From positions 1 to 64,000 of the forward strand of contig JBCCXT010000009.1 of assembly GCA_039191215.1 (NCBI GenBank): a stretch of DNA of 64,000 nucleotides, written 5' to 3'. This document shows positions 26,132 to 36,100 of the stretch, in pieces. The position numbers were made by a program, and so were the translations under genes. Within the stretch, counting starts at the first letter, position 1. Each line of letters starts with the position of its first letter. The DNA comes from HKCCE3408 sp039191215 (GTDB lineage Bacteria > Pseudomonadota > Alphaproteobacteria > Rhodobacterales > Rhodobacteraceae). The notes under the pieces were generated by a model that was not told where the DNA came from, searched no databases, and saw only the letters and a program-made list of their open reading frames with translations.

Positions 26132-27739
26132 ATGTTTGACACGCCAGGCGTTTATGTGCGCGAGATCCCCAGTGGGGTTCGATCGATTTCCGGGGTGGCG
26201 ACATCGAATGGCGCTGTGATCGGCCCGGCCCGCCGCGGCCCGGTTGGCCAGGCCGTCAGGCTTACCTCGTTTGGCGAGTTCGAGCGCAGATTCGGCGGTC
26301 TATACGCACCATCTGAGGCAACTTATGCCGTCCGTAATTTCTTCCTGAACGGCGGCGCTGTCCTCTTCTTTGTGCGGGTCGCCGACAGCGCCGCAGCGGC
26401 CGCAACGGTCAACACGCTTGGCCCAAATGCCGATGACCTGGCAGTGACGGCAAGCTCGGAAGGGACATGGGGGGACAATCTGCGCGTGGGGATTTCACGG
26501 GCGCCAGATGCCGACAGCCCGACCACTTTCAACATGTTGGTGCGCGAATACCAAGGCCCCAATGTCTTGCGAGAGGAGGCGTTCATCGACCTCTCTATCA
26601 CCGAAGGCGATCCGCGCTACGTCGAAACCGTTGTCGACGAAGAAAGTGAGATGATCACGGCCGCGCATGTCACCGCGACATTGCCCGATCCAAGCGACCT
26701 GGACGGCGCCGGAACGCCGGCCCGCACACTTGATGATCTTCTTGAGGCGCCGGTGACGGCATTTACGCCCTTAGCCGGTGGCGATGATGGCGCTGTCCCC
26801 GGCACGACCGGTTGGCCCGCGGCGATGCAGACCCTGATTGTCGGCAGCGAGGCCAACACGACCGGCATCTTTGCCCTCAACGGCATTGTGCCGGAGGTCT
26901 TTAACATCATGATGATCCCCGATGCAGCCGGGCTCAATCGCACAGATGCTACCGAACGAGCGGCCATGGTTGCCGTCTACCAGCAGGCCTATACCTATTG
27001 CCGCCAAAACTTTGCCTTTCTGATTATTGATCCACCCGATGACGTGGACCGCTCCAACATCACCGATTGGCGCGATCAGCTCGGGGCGGCCGCCGGGCCA
27101 AACTCGGCGATGTATTATCCCCGCGTTGAAGGCGCCGACCCGCTCAATCCGCTCCGCTTGCGCATGATGCGTCCATCGGGCATCGCAGGCGGCACCTACA
27201 GCCGCACGGACACGACCCGCGGCGTTTGGAAGGCACCCGCCGGGACAGAGGCGCGGATCGCCGGCGGTACACCGGTCGATGTGATGACAAACCGGCAGCA
27301 GGGCCCGCTCAACACCCAAGGCATCAATGCGATCCGTACATTCCCAGTCTACAACTCCGTAATCTGGGGTGCGCGGACGCTGGACGGCGCCGATGCCCGC
27401 GCGTCGGAGTGGCGCTACATCAACGTGCGCCGTCTTGCGCTTTTCATCGAAAACTCGCTCAACCAAGGCCTGCAATGGGTTGTGTTTGAGCCCAATGACG
27501 AACCGCTTTGGGCCAATGTCAGGCTGAATGTCGGCGCGTTCATGAGCCAGCTTCACCGGCAAGGTGCATTCCAAGGGGCCTCCGCGCGCGATGCCTATCT
27601 CGTGAAATGCGATAGCGAGACGACCACCCAGGCAGATATCAACCTGGGCATTTTGAACCTCTATGTCGGATTTGCCCCGGTGCGCCCGGCGGAGTTTGTC
27701 GTGCTGCGCATCCAACAGCGTTTCCAGACAGCGAACTGA
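26132..27739 (+). CDS. Contractile injection system sheath protein
   Basis: A 535-residue phage-tail-sheath protein (Afp2/Pvc2 type). The N-terminus TPGVYVREIPSGVRSISGVA, the following TSFGEFERRFGG and NFFLNGGAVLFFVRV, and the C-terminal domain with WRYINVRRLALFIENSL and GFAPVRPAEFVVLRIQQRFQ are typical of eCIS and T4-like sheaths. It would form the contractile outer cylinder that drives the tube forward. Only one sheath gene is present, whereas Afp/PVC clusters have three. It is the first gene of the operon; the tube gene follows 15 bp later. Confidence 0.95.
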   Translation: MFDTPGVYVREIPSGVRSISGVATSNGAVIGPARRGPVGQAVRLTSFGEFERRFGGLYAPSEATYAVRNFFLNGGAVLFFVRVADSAAAAATVNTLGPNADDLAVTASSEGTWGDNLRVGISRAPDADSPTTFNMLVREYQGPNVLREEAFIDLSITEGDPRYVETVVDEESEMITAAHVTATLPDPSDLDGAGTPARTLDDLLEAPVTAFTPLAGGDDGAVPGTTGWPAAMQTLIVGSEANTTGIFALNGIVPEVFNIMMIPDAAGLNRTDATERAAMVAVYQQAYTYCRQNFAFLIIDPPDDVDRSNITDWRDQLGAAAGPNSAMYYPRVEGADPLNPLRLRMMRPSGIAGGTYSRTDTTRGVWKAPAGTEARIAGGTPVDVMTNRQQGPLNTQGINAIRTFPVYNSVIWGARTLDGADARASEWRYINVRRLALFIENSLNQGLQWVVFEPNDEPLWANVRLNVGAFMSQLHRQGAFQGASARDAYLVKCDSETTTQADINLGILNLYVGFAPVRPAEFVVLRIQQRFQTAN

Positions 27740-27754
27740 TTAAAGGGCAGAACC

Positions 27755-28282
27755 ATGGCACAATTCACCGTTAACGCGAACCGATTTGACCCCTACAAGA
27801 ACTTCAAATTTCGCCTCAAATGGGACAACCGCTATGTGGCGGGCATCTCCAAGGTTTCGCCCTTGAAGCGCACCACCGAGATTGTCGAACACCGCGAAGG
27901 CGGCGATGCATCGACACCGCGAAAAAGCCCGGGCCGCACCATGTTTGAGGGCATCACGTTGGAGCGTGGCGTGACCCATGACGTGGCGTTCGAGCAATGG
28001 GCCAACAAGGTGTGGAATTACGGCTCAGCACTTGGCGCGGAGGTTAGTCTTGCCGACTTCCGCAAGGATATCGTGCTCGACCTTTATAATGAGGCCGGAC
28101 AGCTTGCCATCAGCTATCGCATCTTTCGCTGCTGGGTATCGGAGTACCAGGCCATGCCGGAACTTGATGCCAATGCAAACGCCGTTGCCATCCAGATGAT
28201 CAAGCTCGAAAACGAGGGATGGGAACGCGATTACGACGCGGTTGAGCCTGAAGAACCAAACTTCCTGGAGCCAGCTGTCTAA
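27755..28282 (+). CDS. Injection system inner tube protein
   Basis: A 175-residue gp19/Hcp-like tail-tube protein (Afp1/Afp5 type). Hallmarks include an N-terminal FDPYKNFKFRLKWDNRYVAGISKVSPLKRTTEIVEHREGG-type strand series (seen at residues 11-50) and GRTMFEGITLERGVTHDVAFEQWA. It stacks as hexameric rings inside the sheath and forms the channel for cargo. Only one tube gene is seen. A GGGCAG ribosome site precedes it. Confidence 0.93.
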   Translation: MAQFTVNANRFDPYKNFKFRLKWDNRYVAGISKVSPLKRTTEIVEHREGGDASTPRKSPGRTMFEGITLERGVTHDVAFEQWANKVWNYGSALGAEVSLADFRKDIVLDLYNEAGQLAISYRIFRCWVSEYQAMPELDANANAVAIQMIKLENEGWERDYDAVEPEEPNFLEPAV

Positions 28283-28288
28283 CGCGCC

Positions 28289-28975
28289 ATGGGGGAATTT
28301 TCGGGAGCTCAGCTGCTGTCGCTATACGCGAACGGCCAGAACAGCAGCGCGCCTGCGCGCCGCACCATGCTCACGGGCGCGGTGCTGCCGGACACCACCT
28401 TGGAAGGGCGCGCAGCGCTCGCCATCGGCGTGGTGGAGCGCGCCTATTTGCGAGCTCTGGAGTCCCTTTGCGGGGCGGCTACGCCGCTTGAGCTGGTCTG
28501 CGATTGCCCCGAATGCGGACAGATGCTTGAGTTTCAGATCACGACACGGGCCATTTGGTCGGTATCCGCTGGGCGTGCGGTGCCGGACAATGTGATCGTC
28601 TCTCACAAAGGCCGGAAGTTCGAGATTTCCATGCCAACACTCGGTGTTGTGGGGGCAAACGGCCTGGATCTGGTGGCTTTGGCGCCGGATGCCCCATGGG
28701 ACGACCCGGAATTTCGCGCCACGGTTGAGGACGCGCTCTCTGAGGCCGATCCGTTGCTCGGGCCAGAGATGGCGCTGCAATGCGCCGCTTGCGGGCATGA
28801 ATTCTCCCTACCAGTCGATCTTGCGGCCCTGCTTTGGCAGCAAGTTGCAAACACCGCGCGCCCGCTCATGCAGGAGGTGATCCGGCTGTCGCGCGCCCTT
28901 GGCTGGTCGGAGCAGGACATTCTGGCGATGCCCGCTGCGCGTCGGCGCTTGTATCTGTCGGAGCTGGGTGCATGA
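28289..28975 (+). CDS. Zinc-ribbon protein, putative baseplate-hub assembly chaperone
   Basis: A 228-residue protein with two CxxC knuckles, Cys73/Cys76 (CPEC) and Cys165/Cys168 (CAAC), that likely bind one zinc. The C-terminus ALGWSEQDILAMPAARRRLYL resembles the conserved tail of T4 gp51/gp26-like baseplate-hub assembly proteins found in tail-like clusters. It is located directly after the tube gene. The family resemblance is to a pattern, not a proven homology, so the function is tentative. Confidence 0.6.
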   Translation: MGEFSGAQLLSLYANGQNSSAPARRTMLTGAVLPDTTLEGRAALAIGVVERAYLRALESLCGAATPLELVCDCPECGQMLEFQITTRAIWSVSAGRAVPDNVIVSHKGRKFEISMPTLGVVGANGLDLVALAPDAPWDDPEFRATVEDALSEADPLLGPEMALQCAACGHEFSLPVDLAALLWQQVANTARPLMQEVIRLSRALGWSEQDILAMPAARRRLYLSELGA

Positions 28976-29742
28976 GCGGGCTCTTCGATATGCTCAATGC
29001 CCGATTTACCGGCCAGGCAGAACCTGGTTTGCGCCTGCGCGCACGGACCACGTTCGAGACGGATTTTGCAGGCGACGCGACGTTGGAGGCGCAGGATGGA
29101 GAGGTGCCTGCCCCGATCCCGTCGCCTCTGAAACAGGATCCAAGAACGGTCAGCCAGCCAGCCGCACCCCCGGCACCGGATCCACTAACATCAGGGGCGC
29201 ACCATTCTGATCAGCCAACCAAAGCCGAGCCAAACGCGCCTGAGCGCGCGGACACGAATGCAGAATACATGGCGGCCAGTCATCCGGCGGCGCGCGATGT
29301 CACGCCCGAGCAGGTCATCGCGACGGAAGAAACCGAGCCTGTCCGTCGAAGGGCGGCCGATACCTGGGAATTGACCACAGAGCCACCCTCGCACGCGATA
29401 TCGTCGCGCAATGGCGTGGCCCACGGGGAGATCGAGGAGCCGCCGCCAGAGATCGAGCTGGCACGCGATCAGGCGCGCGCGCCGATAGTCGAAACGCCGC
29501 CACCCATTCAGACCCAATTGCCGACACTCATGCCCGAGAGCATCGCCCAGCCCGACGCGCCTGCGCCCGAACCTGCTGCACCGACCGTCACGGTCAAGAT
29601 CGGAAAAATCGAGGTGAAGGCGCCGCAAAAACAAACTGTGCCTGCGCCCGAGCCTAGACCCGCAACACCCGCCCCCCGACCGGTGGATCGCGCCGCGCAT
29701 CAAAGCTCAAAACTCACCAACTACCTGGGATGGAAGCGATAG
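28972..29742 (+). CDS. Proline-rich disordered protein of the injection-system operon
   Basis: A 256-residue protein starting MSGLFDMLNARFTGQAE; this ATG at 28972 overlaps the previous stop, whereas the longer upstream frame overlaps the zinc-ribbon gene. The middle is low-complexity, rich in Pro, Glu and Ala and probably disordered. The C-terminal part has a structured-looking VTVKIGKIEVKAP and ends in LTNYLGWKR, a motif of the type seen in the equivalent small protein of other eCIS clusters. It may be a linker or scaffold of the cap or baseplate; no known activity. Confidence 0.6.
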   Translation: MSGLFDMLNARFTGQAEPGLRLRARTTFETDFAGDATLEAQDGEVPAPIPSPLKQDPRTVSQPAAPPAPDPLTSGAHHSDQPTKAEPNAPERADTNAEYMAASHPAARDVTPEQVIATEETEPVRRRAADTWELTTEPPSHAISSRNGVAHGEIEEPPPEIELARDQARAPIVETPPPIQTQLPTLMPESIAQPDAPAPEPAAPTVTVKIGKIEVKAPQKQTVPAPEPRPATPAPRPVDRAAHQSSKLTNYLGWKR

Positions 29743-29745
29743 ATC

Positions 29746-31065
29746 ATGGCAAATGCCCTTGCCATCGCTGGTGTCACGGCTGTCCTCAAGGACTTACTCA
29801 ATGATGGTCTGATCAACGCCAATATCGATGCAATCGGCCAGTTCTCCGTCACGTCCGTTCCGTTGGATGAGATGGAGCCGCCGCAGGATGCAAGCCAGAT
29901 CAACCGCCTCAACATCTACATGTGGAACGCCACGCGGAACGCGGCATGGTCAAACGAACGCCTGCCCGGGCGCAATGCCGCCGGCGCGCGGATCGACAGC
30001 CCGTATTTGGCACTCGATCTGCATTTCGTTCTGTCCGCCACGGGCTCACAGGAGTTAAACGCCGAGATTTTGCTGGGCTTTGGCATGCAGGTTCTGCACG
30101 AAACACCCCTGCTGACACGCGACGCGATCGGTGCTGCCCTGGGCGGTCTAACGCCGCCGGTGGATGCCCAGCTTTTACCGGCAGCGCAGCAGTTTTTGCA
30201 GGCATCCGACCTTGCCGATCAGTTTGAGCAGATCCGGATTACGCCCGCTGTGCTTGACAATGACAGACCCGGCCAGATCGAGGCGCTGTCGAACATATGG
30301 TCGGCCTTTTCAACCTCGCTCAGGGCGTCCGCCCTCTATCAGGTGTCCTGTGTGCTGATCGAAAGCCAGACACCCGTCAGCTCGCCTTTACCGGTGCTGA
30401 CGATCGGCGGCCGCACGGCCCCGTTGCGGGCGCCGCAAATCCTGCGGGTGCGCGCCTTGCCCGGCGGGGCGGGCAGCTTGCCTGATGGCCGTGCGCCGCT
30501 GATCCCGGGCAATTGGGTCGCGCTGGAGGGGACAGCGCTTGCCTCCGACGCCATCCGGATTGGCTTGGGCGATCGGACCCTTAACGCGCTGCCCGCCAAC
30601 ATCGCCAACGGCCGGATCGATGTGCAGCTTCCAACCGATATACGCGCCGGTCTGACCCGGATCGCCGTCGAACATCTGTTTGTGCCCGAAGGCAGCGTCG
30701 ACCAGCGCGTATGGGAGATGTCGAATGCAGCCCCACTGGTGATCAGCCCCGTTCTCAATTCCCATCTAATCGACGGGGTTGTGACCGACAGCCGCTTTGC
30801 TGGCACCGTCACGGCAACACTTGACCACCAGGTTGGTGAGGACCAGACAGCTGCGCTTCTGTTCAATCCCCTGCCCGGTGGTCCGGAGCAATCCTTCTCG
30901 GTGCGCTGTCGTGCGCGCCCGGCCGTCGGTGTGGAAGTGGTGGCCGATCTGCGTGGTGTCGTGGCGGCCAATTACCTGATCCGTGTGGAAGTGGACGGCG
31001 CGGCCTCGCAGCTCACCATGGGGGCAAGCGGGTTTGACGGCCCGGTGGCCGATCTCACCTCATGA
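29746..31065 (+). CDS. DUF4255 (Pvc16-type) tail terminator/cap protein
   Basis: A 439-residue protein with an N-terminal DUF4255 domain (about residues 5-190; VTSVPLDEMEPPQ, LNIYMWNATRNAAW, YLALDLHFVLSA). Members such as Afp16/Pvc16 cap the end of the sheath and tube and set tail length. The C-terminal half adds beta-rich, immunoglobulin-like stretches (VLTIGGRTAPL, PGNWVALEGTAL). It overlaps the ATPase gene start by ATGA. Role is assigned from the family. Confidence 0.85.
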   Translation: MANALAIAGVTAVLKDLLNDGLINANIDAIGQFSVTSVPLDEMEPPQDASQINRLNIYMWNATRNAAWSNERLPGRNAAGARIDSPYLALDLHFVLSATGSQELNAEILLGFGMQVLHETPLLTRDAIGAALGGLTPPVDAQLLPAAQQFLQASDLADQFEQIRITPAVLDNDRPGQIEALSNIWSAFSTSLRASALYQVSCVLIESQTPVSSPLPVLTIGGRTAPLRAPQILRVRALPGGAGSLPDGRAPLIPGNWVALEGTALASDAIRIGLGDRTLNALPANIANGRIDVQLPTDIRAGLTRIAVEHLFVPEGSVDQRVWEMSNAAPLVISPVLNSHLIDGVVTDSRFAGTVTATLDHQVGEDQTAALLFNPLPGGPEQSFSVRCRARPAVGVEVVADLRGVVAANYLIRVEVDGAASQLTMGASGFDGPVADLTS

Positions 31066-32900
31066 CACGCGCCGAAGCCATATCACCCGCCACTCTGCAG
31101 GCCCGTGCGCAAGCCATAGCCGGGGATCGGTTGATCTGGCTATTGGGCAGCCAAGATGAGCCTGCGCCGGATCTGATGGCGGGACTGCGCGCGCTCGCTC
31201 CGATGGGCCGCATTTACTTGGTGGACTTGATTGAGCGCTTTGGCCTCGGCCGGATTGAACTGGACCTCTTCTTGCTCGCCGCCGGGACCGAGCTGGGGCC
31301 AAAAGCGGCAGCCGCCCTTGCGGCCCATCCGCTATCGGTCAAGGGCCGGGCATGTCCCGCGCTTGCCGCACTTGCGCTGGGGCCGGACGCCAATTCAGCG
31401 CTCGGCGCATCCAGCCTTTTGCGCGAAAGCGCGCTTGTTCTTCTGGATGCCGGGACGGGGTTTGCGCAGCGCGGACTTTATATTCACGACACGGTTGCGG
31501 GCTTCTTGCATGGCACGCCCGCGTTTGACGACATATTGCGCGTCGCGCTTGAGCCGCTCGCCGGGCAGGAGCCTGCCCGTTCCGTGCTGGCAGCCGCTTT
31601 TGTGGAAGCTCGCAACCAAACACCACCCCCCATTCTGCACCTGGCGACGGAAGACGCCTCCCGCGGGCAGGCGCATGCGGCCCAAGCCGCAGCTGCACTT
31701 GGGTTGGCAGCCTTTGCGCTCGACCCGGATGGGGTATCGCAGCAACTGGCACCAGGGGATCTGGCGCGACGGCTCAACCGTGATCTCATCTTGATGGAAG
31801 CGCTGGTCTGCCTACCGGCTACAGAGGCAGGCTGCCGTATCGCAGACGCCGTGTTTGCGCCTTGTGCGCTTTGGGGCAAAGAGCCGAGCCCGACGCAACG
31901 CCCGATGGCGAGCCTTGCGGTCGGGCCGCAGGATGATCCGAAGGGCCGGTTCGAAGATATTCGCGCGGCGTTCAGCCTGTCGCCACGCGATCTGCGCGAC
32001 GTCGAAGCCACTCATGCGCTCGGTTTCACGCCCACGCCATTTGCTACGGCACGCAATAAAGCAAGCCGAGCGCTTGCGGGCCTGGCAGAGCGCATCACGC
32101 CGCAGGCGCGCTGGAAGGACCTGGTTCTGCCTGCGGCACAAATGGCGCAACTCAAACAGCTTGCCAGCTTCAAGACACATCGCGATCAGGTGCTCGATGG
32201 CTGGGGGTTTCGAGCAAAATCGGCCCAAGGCCTGGCGCTCACGGCCCTGTTCTCCGGTCCGTCCGGGACCGGCAAGACCATGGCCGCGGAAATCCTGGCC
32301 CGCGAACTAGGGCCCGCCGATGATGCGCTTGATCTCTTTCGGATCGATCTTTCGGCCGTGGTCTCAAAATACATCGGTGAGACCGAAAAAAACATCGGTC
32401 GTATCTTTGACGCGGCAGAGGCCTCGGGCGCCGTTCTGATCTTCGATGAGGGCGAAGCGCTTTTTGCGAAGCGCTCGGCTGATGTGAAAGACAGCCTCGA
32501 TCGCCATGCCAATTCAGAGACGGCCTACCTCTTGCAGCGGCTGGAGGCCTATACGGGCGTCGCAATTGTCACCACCAACCTCAAAGCAACCGTGGATGAG
32601 GCCTTCCTGCGCCGCTTCCGGGCGGTGGTCGAGTTCTCCTTCCCCTTGGCAGAGTTGCGCGAAGAGATCTGGCGCGCGGTGTTCCCAGCCGACACGCCCC
32701 TGCAGGATATCGATTTTGCCGCCCTTTCGCGGCTGGCCGTGACCGGCGGGTTCATCCGTTCAATCGCTCTGACGGCAGCCTTTATTGCAGCCGAGGCGGG
32801 CGGCCCGGTAACGATGGCCCATCTCGAACGCGCCACTCGGCAGGAATACGGCAAGCTCGGCAAACCGCTCTCCGAGGCTGAGCTGAGGGGGTTCCGATGA
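31062..32900 (+). CDS. AAA+ ATPase of the injection system (Afp15/Pvc15 type)
   Basis: A 612-residue protein. The C-terminal AAA+ module shows Walker A GPSGTGKT at about residue 400, Walker B LIFDEGEALF at about 460 and the sensor region TNLKATVDEAFLRRF with the arginine finger RRF. The N-terminal half (about 1-330) has no recognised enzymatic motif and may bind partners. Such ATPases are near-universal in eCIS clusters and are thought to load cargo or remodel the assembly. The Walker B acidic core here reads DEGEA rather than the common DEADA. Confidence 0.9.
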   Translation: MTRAEAISPATLQARAQAIAGDRLIWLLGSQDEPAPDLMAGLRALAPMGRIYLVDLIERFGLGRIELDLFLLAAGTELGPKAAAALAAHPLSVKGRACPALAALALGPDANSALGASSLLRESALVLLDAGTGFAQRGLYIHDTVAGFLHGTPAFDDILRVALEPLAGQEPARSVLAAAFVEARNQTPPPILHLATEDASRGQAHAAQAAAALGLAAFALDPDGVSQQLAPGDLARRLNRDLILMEALVCLPATEAGCRIADAVFAPCALWGKEPSPTQRPMASLAVGPQDDPKGRFEDIRAAFSLSPRDLRDVEATHALGFTPTPFATARNKASRALAGLAERITPQARWKDLVLPAAQMAQLKQLASFKTHRDQVLDGWGFRAKSAQGLALTALFSGPSGTGKTMAAEILARELGPADDALDLFRIDLSAVVSKYIGETEKNIGRIFDAAEASGAVLIFDEGEALFAKRSADVKDSLDRHANSETAYLLQRLEAYTGVAIVTTNLKATVDEAFLRRFRAVVEFSFPLAELREEIWRAVFPADTPLQDIDFAALSRLAVTGGFIRSIALTAAFIAAEAGGPVTMAHLERATRQEYGKLGKPLSEAELRGFR

Positions 32901-33154
32901 CCCAAGCCGCGCGCACAATCATCGAGATCGACACGCTGACCCTTGACGGGTTCTCGGAGCAAGACGGTCGCAAGGCGGCGGCGGTGTTTGAAGAAAGGCT
33001 GACAGAGCTTTTGAACCGCCATGGCTTGCCTGAGGGTCGCACGGCTGAAGACATTGCAGCCGTTGATCTGGGTAAGCTGCCAAGTTCCGCCACCACGCCC
33101 GAAGGTCTAGGCCGGGAGCTTGCGGGTGCGCTTTTTCAGCAGGTCTGGCTATGA
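32897..33154 (+). CDS. Small 85-residue injection-system protein, unknown function
   Basis: A small acidic protein (IIEIDTLTLDGFSEQDG..., then FEERLTELLNRHGLPEG) located between the ATPase and the giant DUF4157 gene, overlapping both by four bases. The amphipathic helices suggest a partner-binding role. The tight overlaps support a real gene that is translated together with the giant protein, perhaps as its chaperone or adaptor; this is an inference. Confidence 0.65.
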   Translation: MTQAARTIIEIDTLTLDGFSEQDGRKAAAVFEERLTELLNRHGLPEGRTAEDIAAVDLGKLPSSATTPEGLGRELAGALFQQVWL

Positions 33155-36100
33155 AGTCCGCGGCCGCCAAAACCCTAAAGCCGCCCGCGGCCGAAGCCAA
33201 GAAGGCGAAGCCAAACTGGTCTGTTGTCGTTGACAACACGAAGGCCGAGCGTGCCCTGGGTGTCGAAGATAGCGGCGATTTCATCCCCCTGGATCGGCTG
33301 CGGGAGGCGGCTAATCTTACGCCCGGCCCTGTGCCCCATAGGGCGGAGCTTGAAGCGCAATTCGGCCAAGACCTGAGTGGTCTTAGGACCTTTACCGGGC
33401 CAAAGGTTGATGCCGCCTTGGAGGCCGAGGGGGCCGAAGCGGCGGTGCTAGGCGACGTCATCTACCTCAATCACGCGATGCGCCCGGCGGTCGTTGCCCA
33501 TGAGGTCGCCCATATGCTGCAAAAGCATGGCTTCCATCCGGTCGATCCGGCGGGCGCTGAGACAGAAGCACGCCAGGCCGAGGCGCGCACAGATGCCGGG
33601 CGACCGATTCAGCCGTTGCAAAAGGGGCTTGGCGCGCAGGATGTGGCGTTCCGCGCCACAGGCGACCTGGCCCCGTCAGAGCGTCGCCAGGCCGAAAATC
33701 CGGCGACGTCTTTCCAAGAGGGGGCGCAAAACGGCCCAGGCCCAGGTCAGCAGAGTGTACAACCCGAGACGCGCACGCCTTCCGAAAGCACCACCGATGT
33801 CGCAGGCGATGACAGTGCCGGTCTGGAGGCGCCCAATCTGCCGGCTGATATCGATGAGAACCCAGTTCCAACCTTCGAACTCCCGCCGGAGCCAGAGATC
33901 GAGGTCGACGAGGAGGCCGCAAATGCCGCGCGCGAGGCGGCAGAAGCGGCCCTTGACGGGGCGGATGATGCAGATGGCCTGATGGGGGCGTTAAAAGATG
34001 CGCCGCCCTCGGTCAAAGCCACCCGGCAGGGTGATCTTGAAAGCGAAACCGACCGGTTAGCGGCGGAAGAGCAAGCCTCCTTTGATGAGGAGGTTCCGAA
34101 CTTTGACGCCGAGATGAGTGGCGAAGATGATCTCGAAGCGCCCGAACCTGTCGCCACGCCCGAAAGCAGGGAGGCCGTGCTGGAAGACGGCACGCCGGCG
34201 CCCGCACCGGAACCCGAGGTCGATCCGACGCCTGAGCCTGCCGAGGCCGATCTGAACGAGAATTTCTCAGAGATCCTCAGCAATCTCTTTGGTTTTGGAG
34301 ACGCCAACGGCCTGGGCCGCGCGTTCGATCGGGTAAACACGTCCGATAGCGACGTTGATATCTCGGCCGGTCAGCGCCCCGATGTGCCGCTGGAGGGCGA
34401 GACCGACCCCGAGCGCGTCACCAACCAAAACGAGGCCGCGCGCAATGAGGCAAAGCTCAAGCGGCAAGAGGCAACCCAAGGGGTGCTGGATGGCCCCGGG
34501 CCAGAGCAGGCCCAGTTGAAAGAGATGAGCGAGGAGTTCACCGCAGAAGCCCGCGAAGCGCCCGAGATCGAGCAGACCGGTGACGTGGCCGAGGGCGCTG
34601 AGGAGTTCACGCAAAAAGAGCTCGACCCGGAAGTCACAGCCCTCTTTGACGCCCATCACCACGAGGCGATGGCCAATTCGCTGACAGACGCCCAGTCAGA
34701 GATGGACACAGCCGTTACTGACCGGGACGCGGGGCGCGACGCGGAGATCGCCACGGCTCAGGGTGCGCGTGATCGCCTGAATGACGAGGCCCAACAGGAC
34801 CAACGCGACGCGGTCATCGCGCGGCGCCAGGACATCCAGGACGCACGCCAACAGGCCGTCAATGATCAGGCCGACCATGTCGCAGATCTCGAGGATGATA
34901 CCGAGACCGCGCGGGCCGACGCGCAGACTGAGATCGACGATGAGGTGCGCACGACTGAAGAGGAGGTTTCGACCAGTTTCGACGATGCCGAAAGCGACGC
35001 CCAAGATGAAGTCGACGAGGGTGACCGCCGGGCTGAGGCCAAGCGGGCTGAAGAAGAGCGCAAAGCCGAAGACGATAGCTGGTGGGATCGCGCCACCGAT
35101 TGGGTTGAGGAGCAGTTCGACCGGCTGACCGGCTTCATCAACGACATTTTTGATGCCGTTCGGCAGGCCGTTCGCGCCATTATCGACGCGGTCAAGGAGG
35201 CCGCAATTGCCCTGATCGATGCCGCGGCATTGGCCATCAAGGATGCGATCGAGGCGTTCGGAGAACTTGCCCGGGGTCTCGTCAACGTGCTTTTGGCCGA
35301 GCATTTCCCCGAAGTGGCTGCAGCCCTCAACACCGCCATTGATGCCGGCGTTGAGCTGGCCCAGCAGGCTGTTGATCTGGTGGCCGAAGGTCTGAAGGCC
35401 GGCATCACGGCCCTTCTGGACGCGCTTGCCGCCGGCCTTGATGCGATCCTTGCCTCATTTCAGGCGGCGGTGAATGCGGCCATCGCGATTGCGCGCGCCG
35501 CGCTCACCGGCGACTGGCAGGCGCTTGCCAGGCTGGTACTGGAGCCCATCCTGCTGGCGCTTGGTATTCAGCCCGAAGCTTTCTACCAGATGATCGCGCG
35601 GGCCGAGGAAAGCCTGGGCATCATCATCGACGACCCAGTGGGTTTTTTGTCCAACCTGGTGGATAGCGTCACCGGTGGCATCCGCTACTTTGCCGACAAT
35701 TTCCTGACCCATCTGCAAGCGGGCATCATTGCCTGGCTCACCGGCGCCTTGGGCAGCGGCATCACCCTGCCCGAGCGGTGGGATCTTCGGGGATTGCTCG
35801 ATCTGGCGCGCCAGATCCTCGGGTTGACGGTGGATATGATCCGCCGCGTGGCGGTCCGCATCCTCGGCGCCGAGGCTGTCGCGCGGATTGAGTTCTTCAT
35901 GGGTTACGCCGTCGAGCTGATCACCGGCGGCTGGTCAGCCCTGTGGGAGCGGATCCAGGCCGATCTTGGCCAGCTCAAGGATATGGTGCTTGACCAGATC
36001 AAGACCTTCCTGGTCGAGCGCGTCGTTGTTGCCTCGATCATGTGGCTGGCAAGCCTCTTCAACCCGGTCGGCGCGCTGGTCAAACTGGTCATGACAATCT

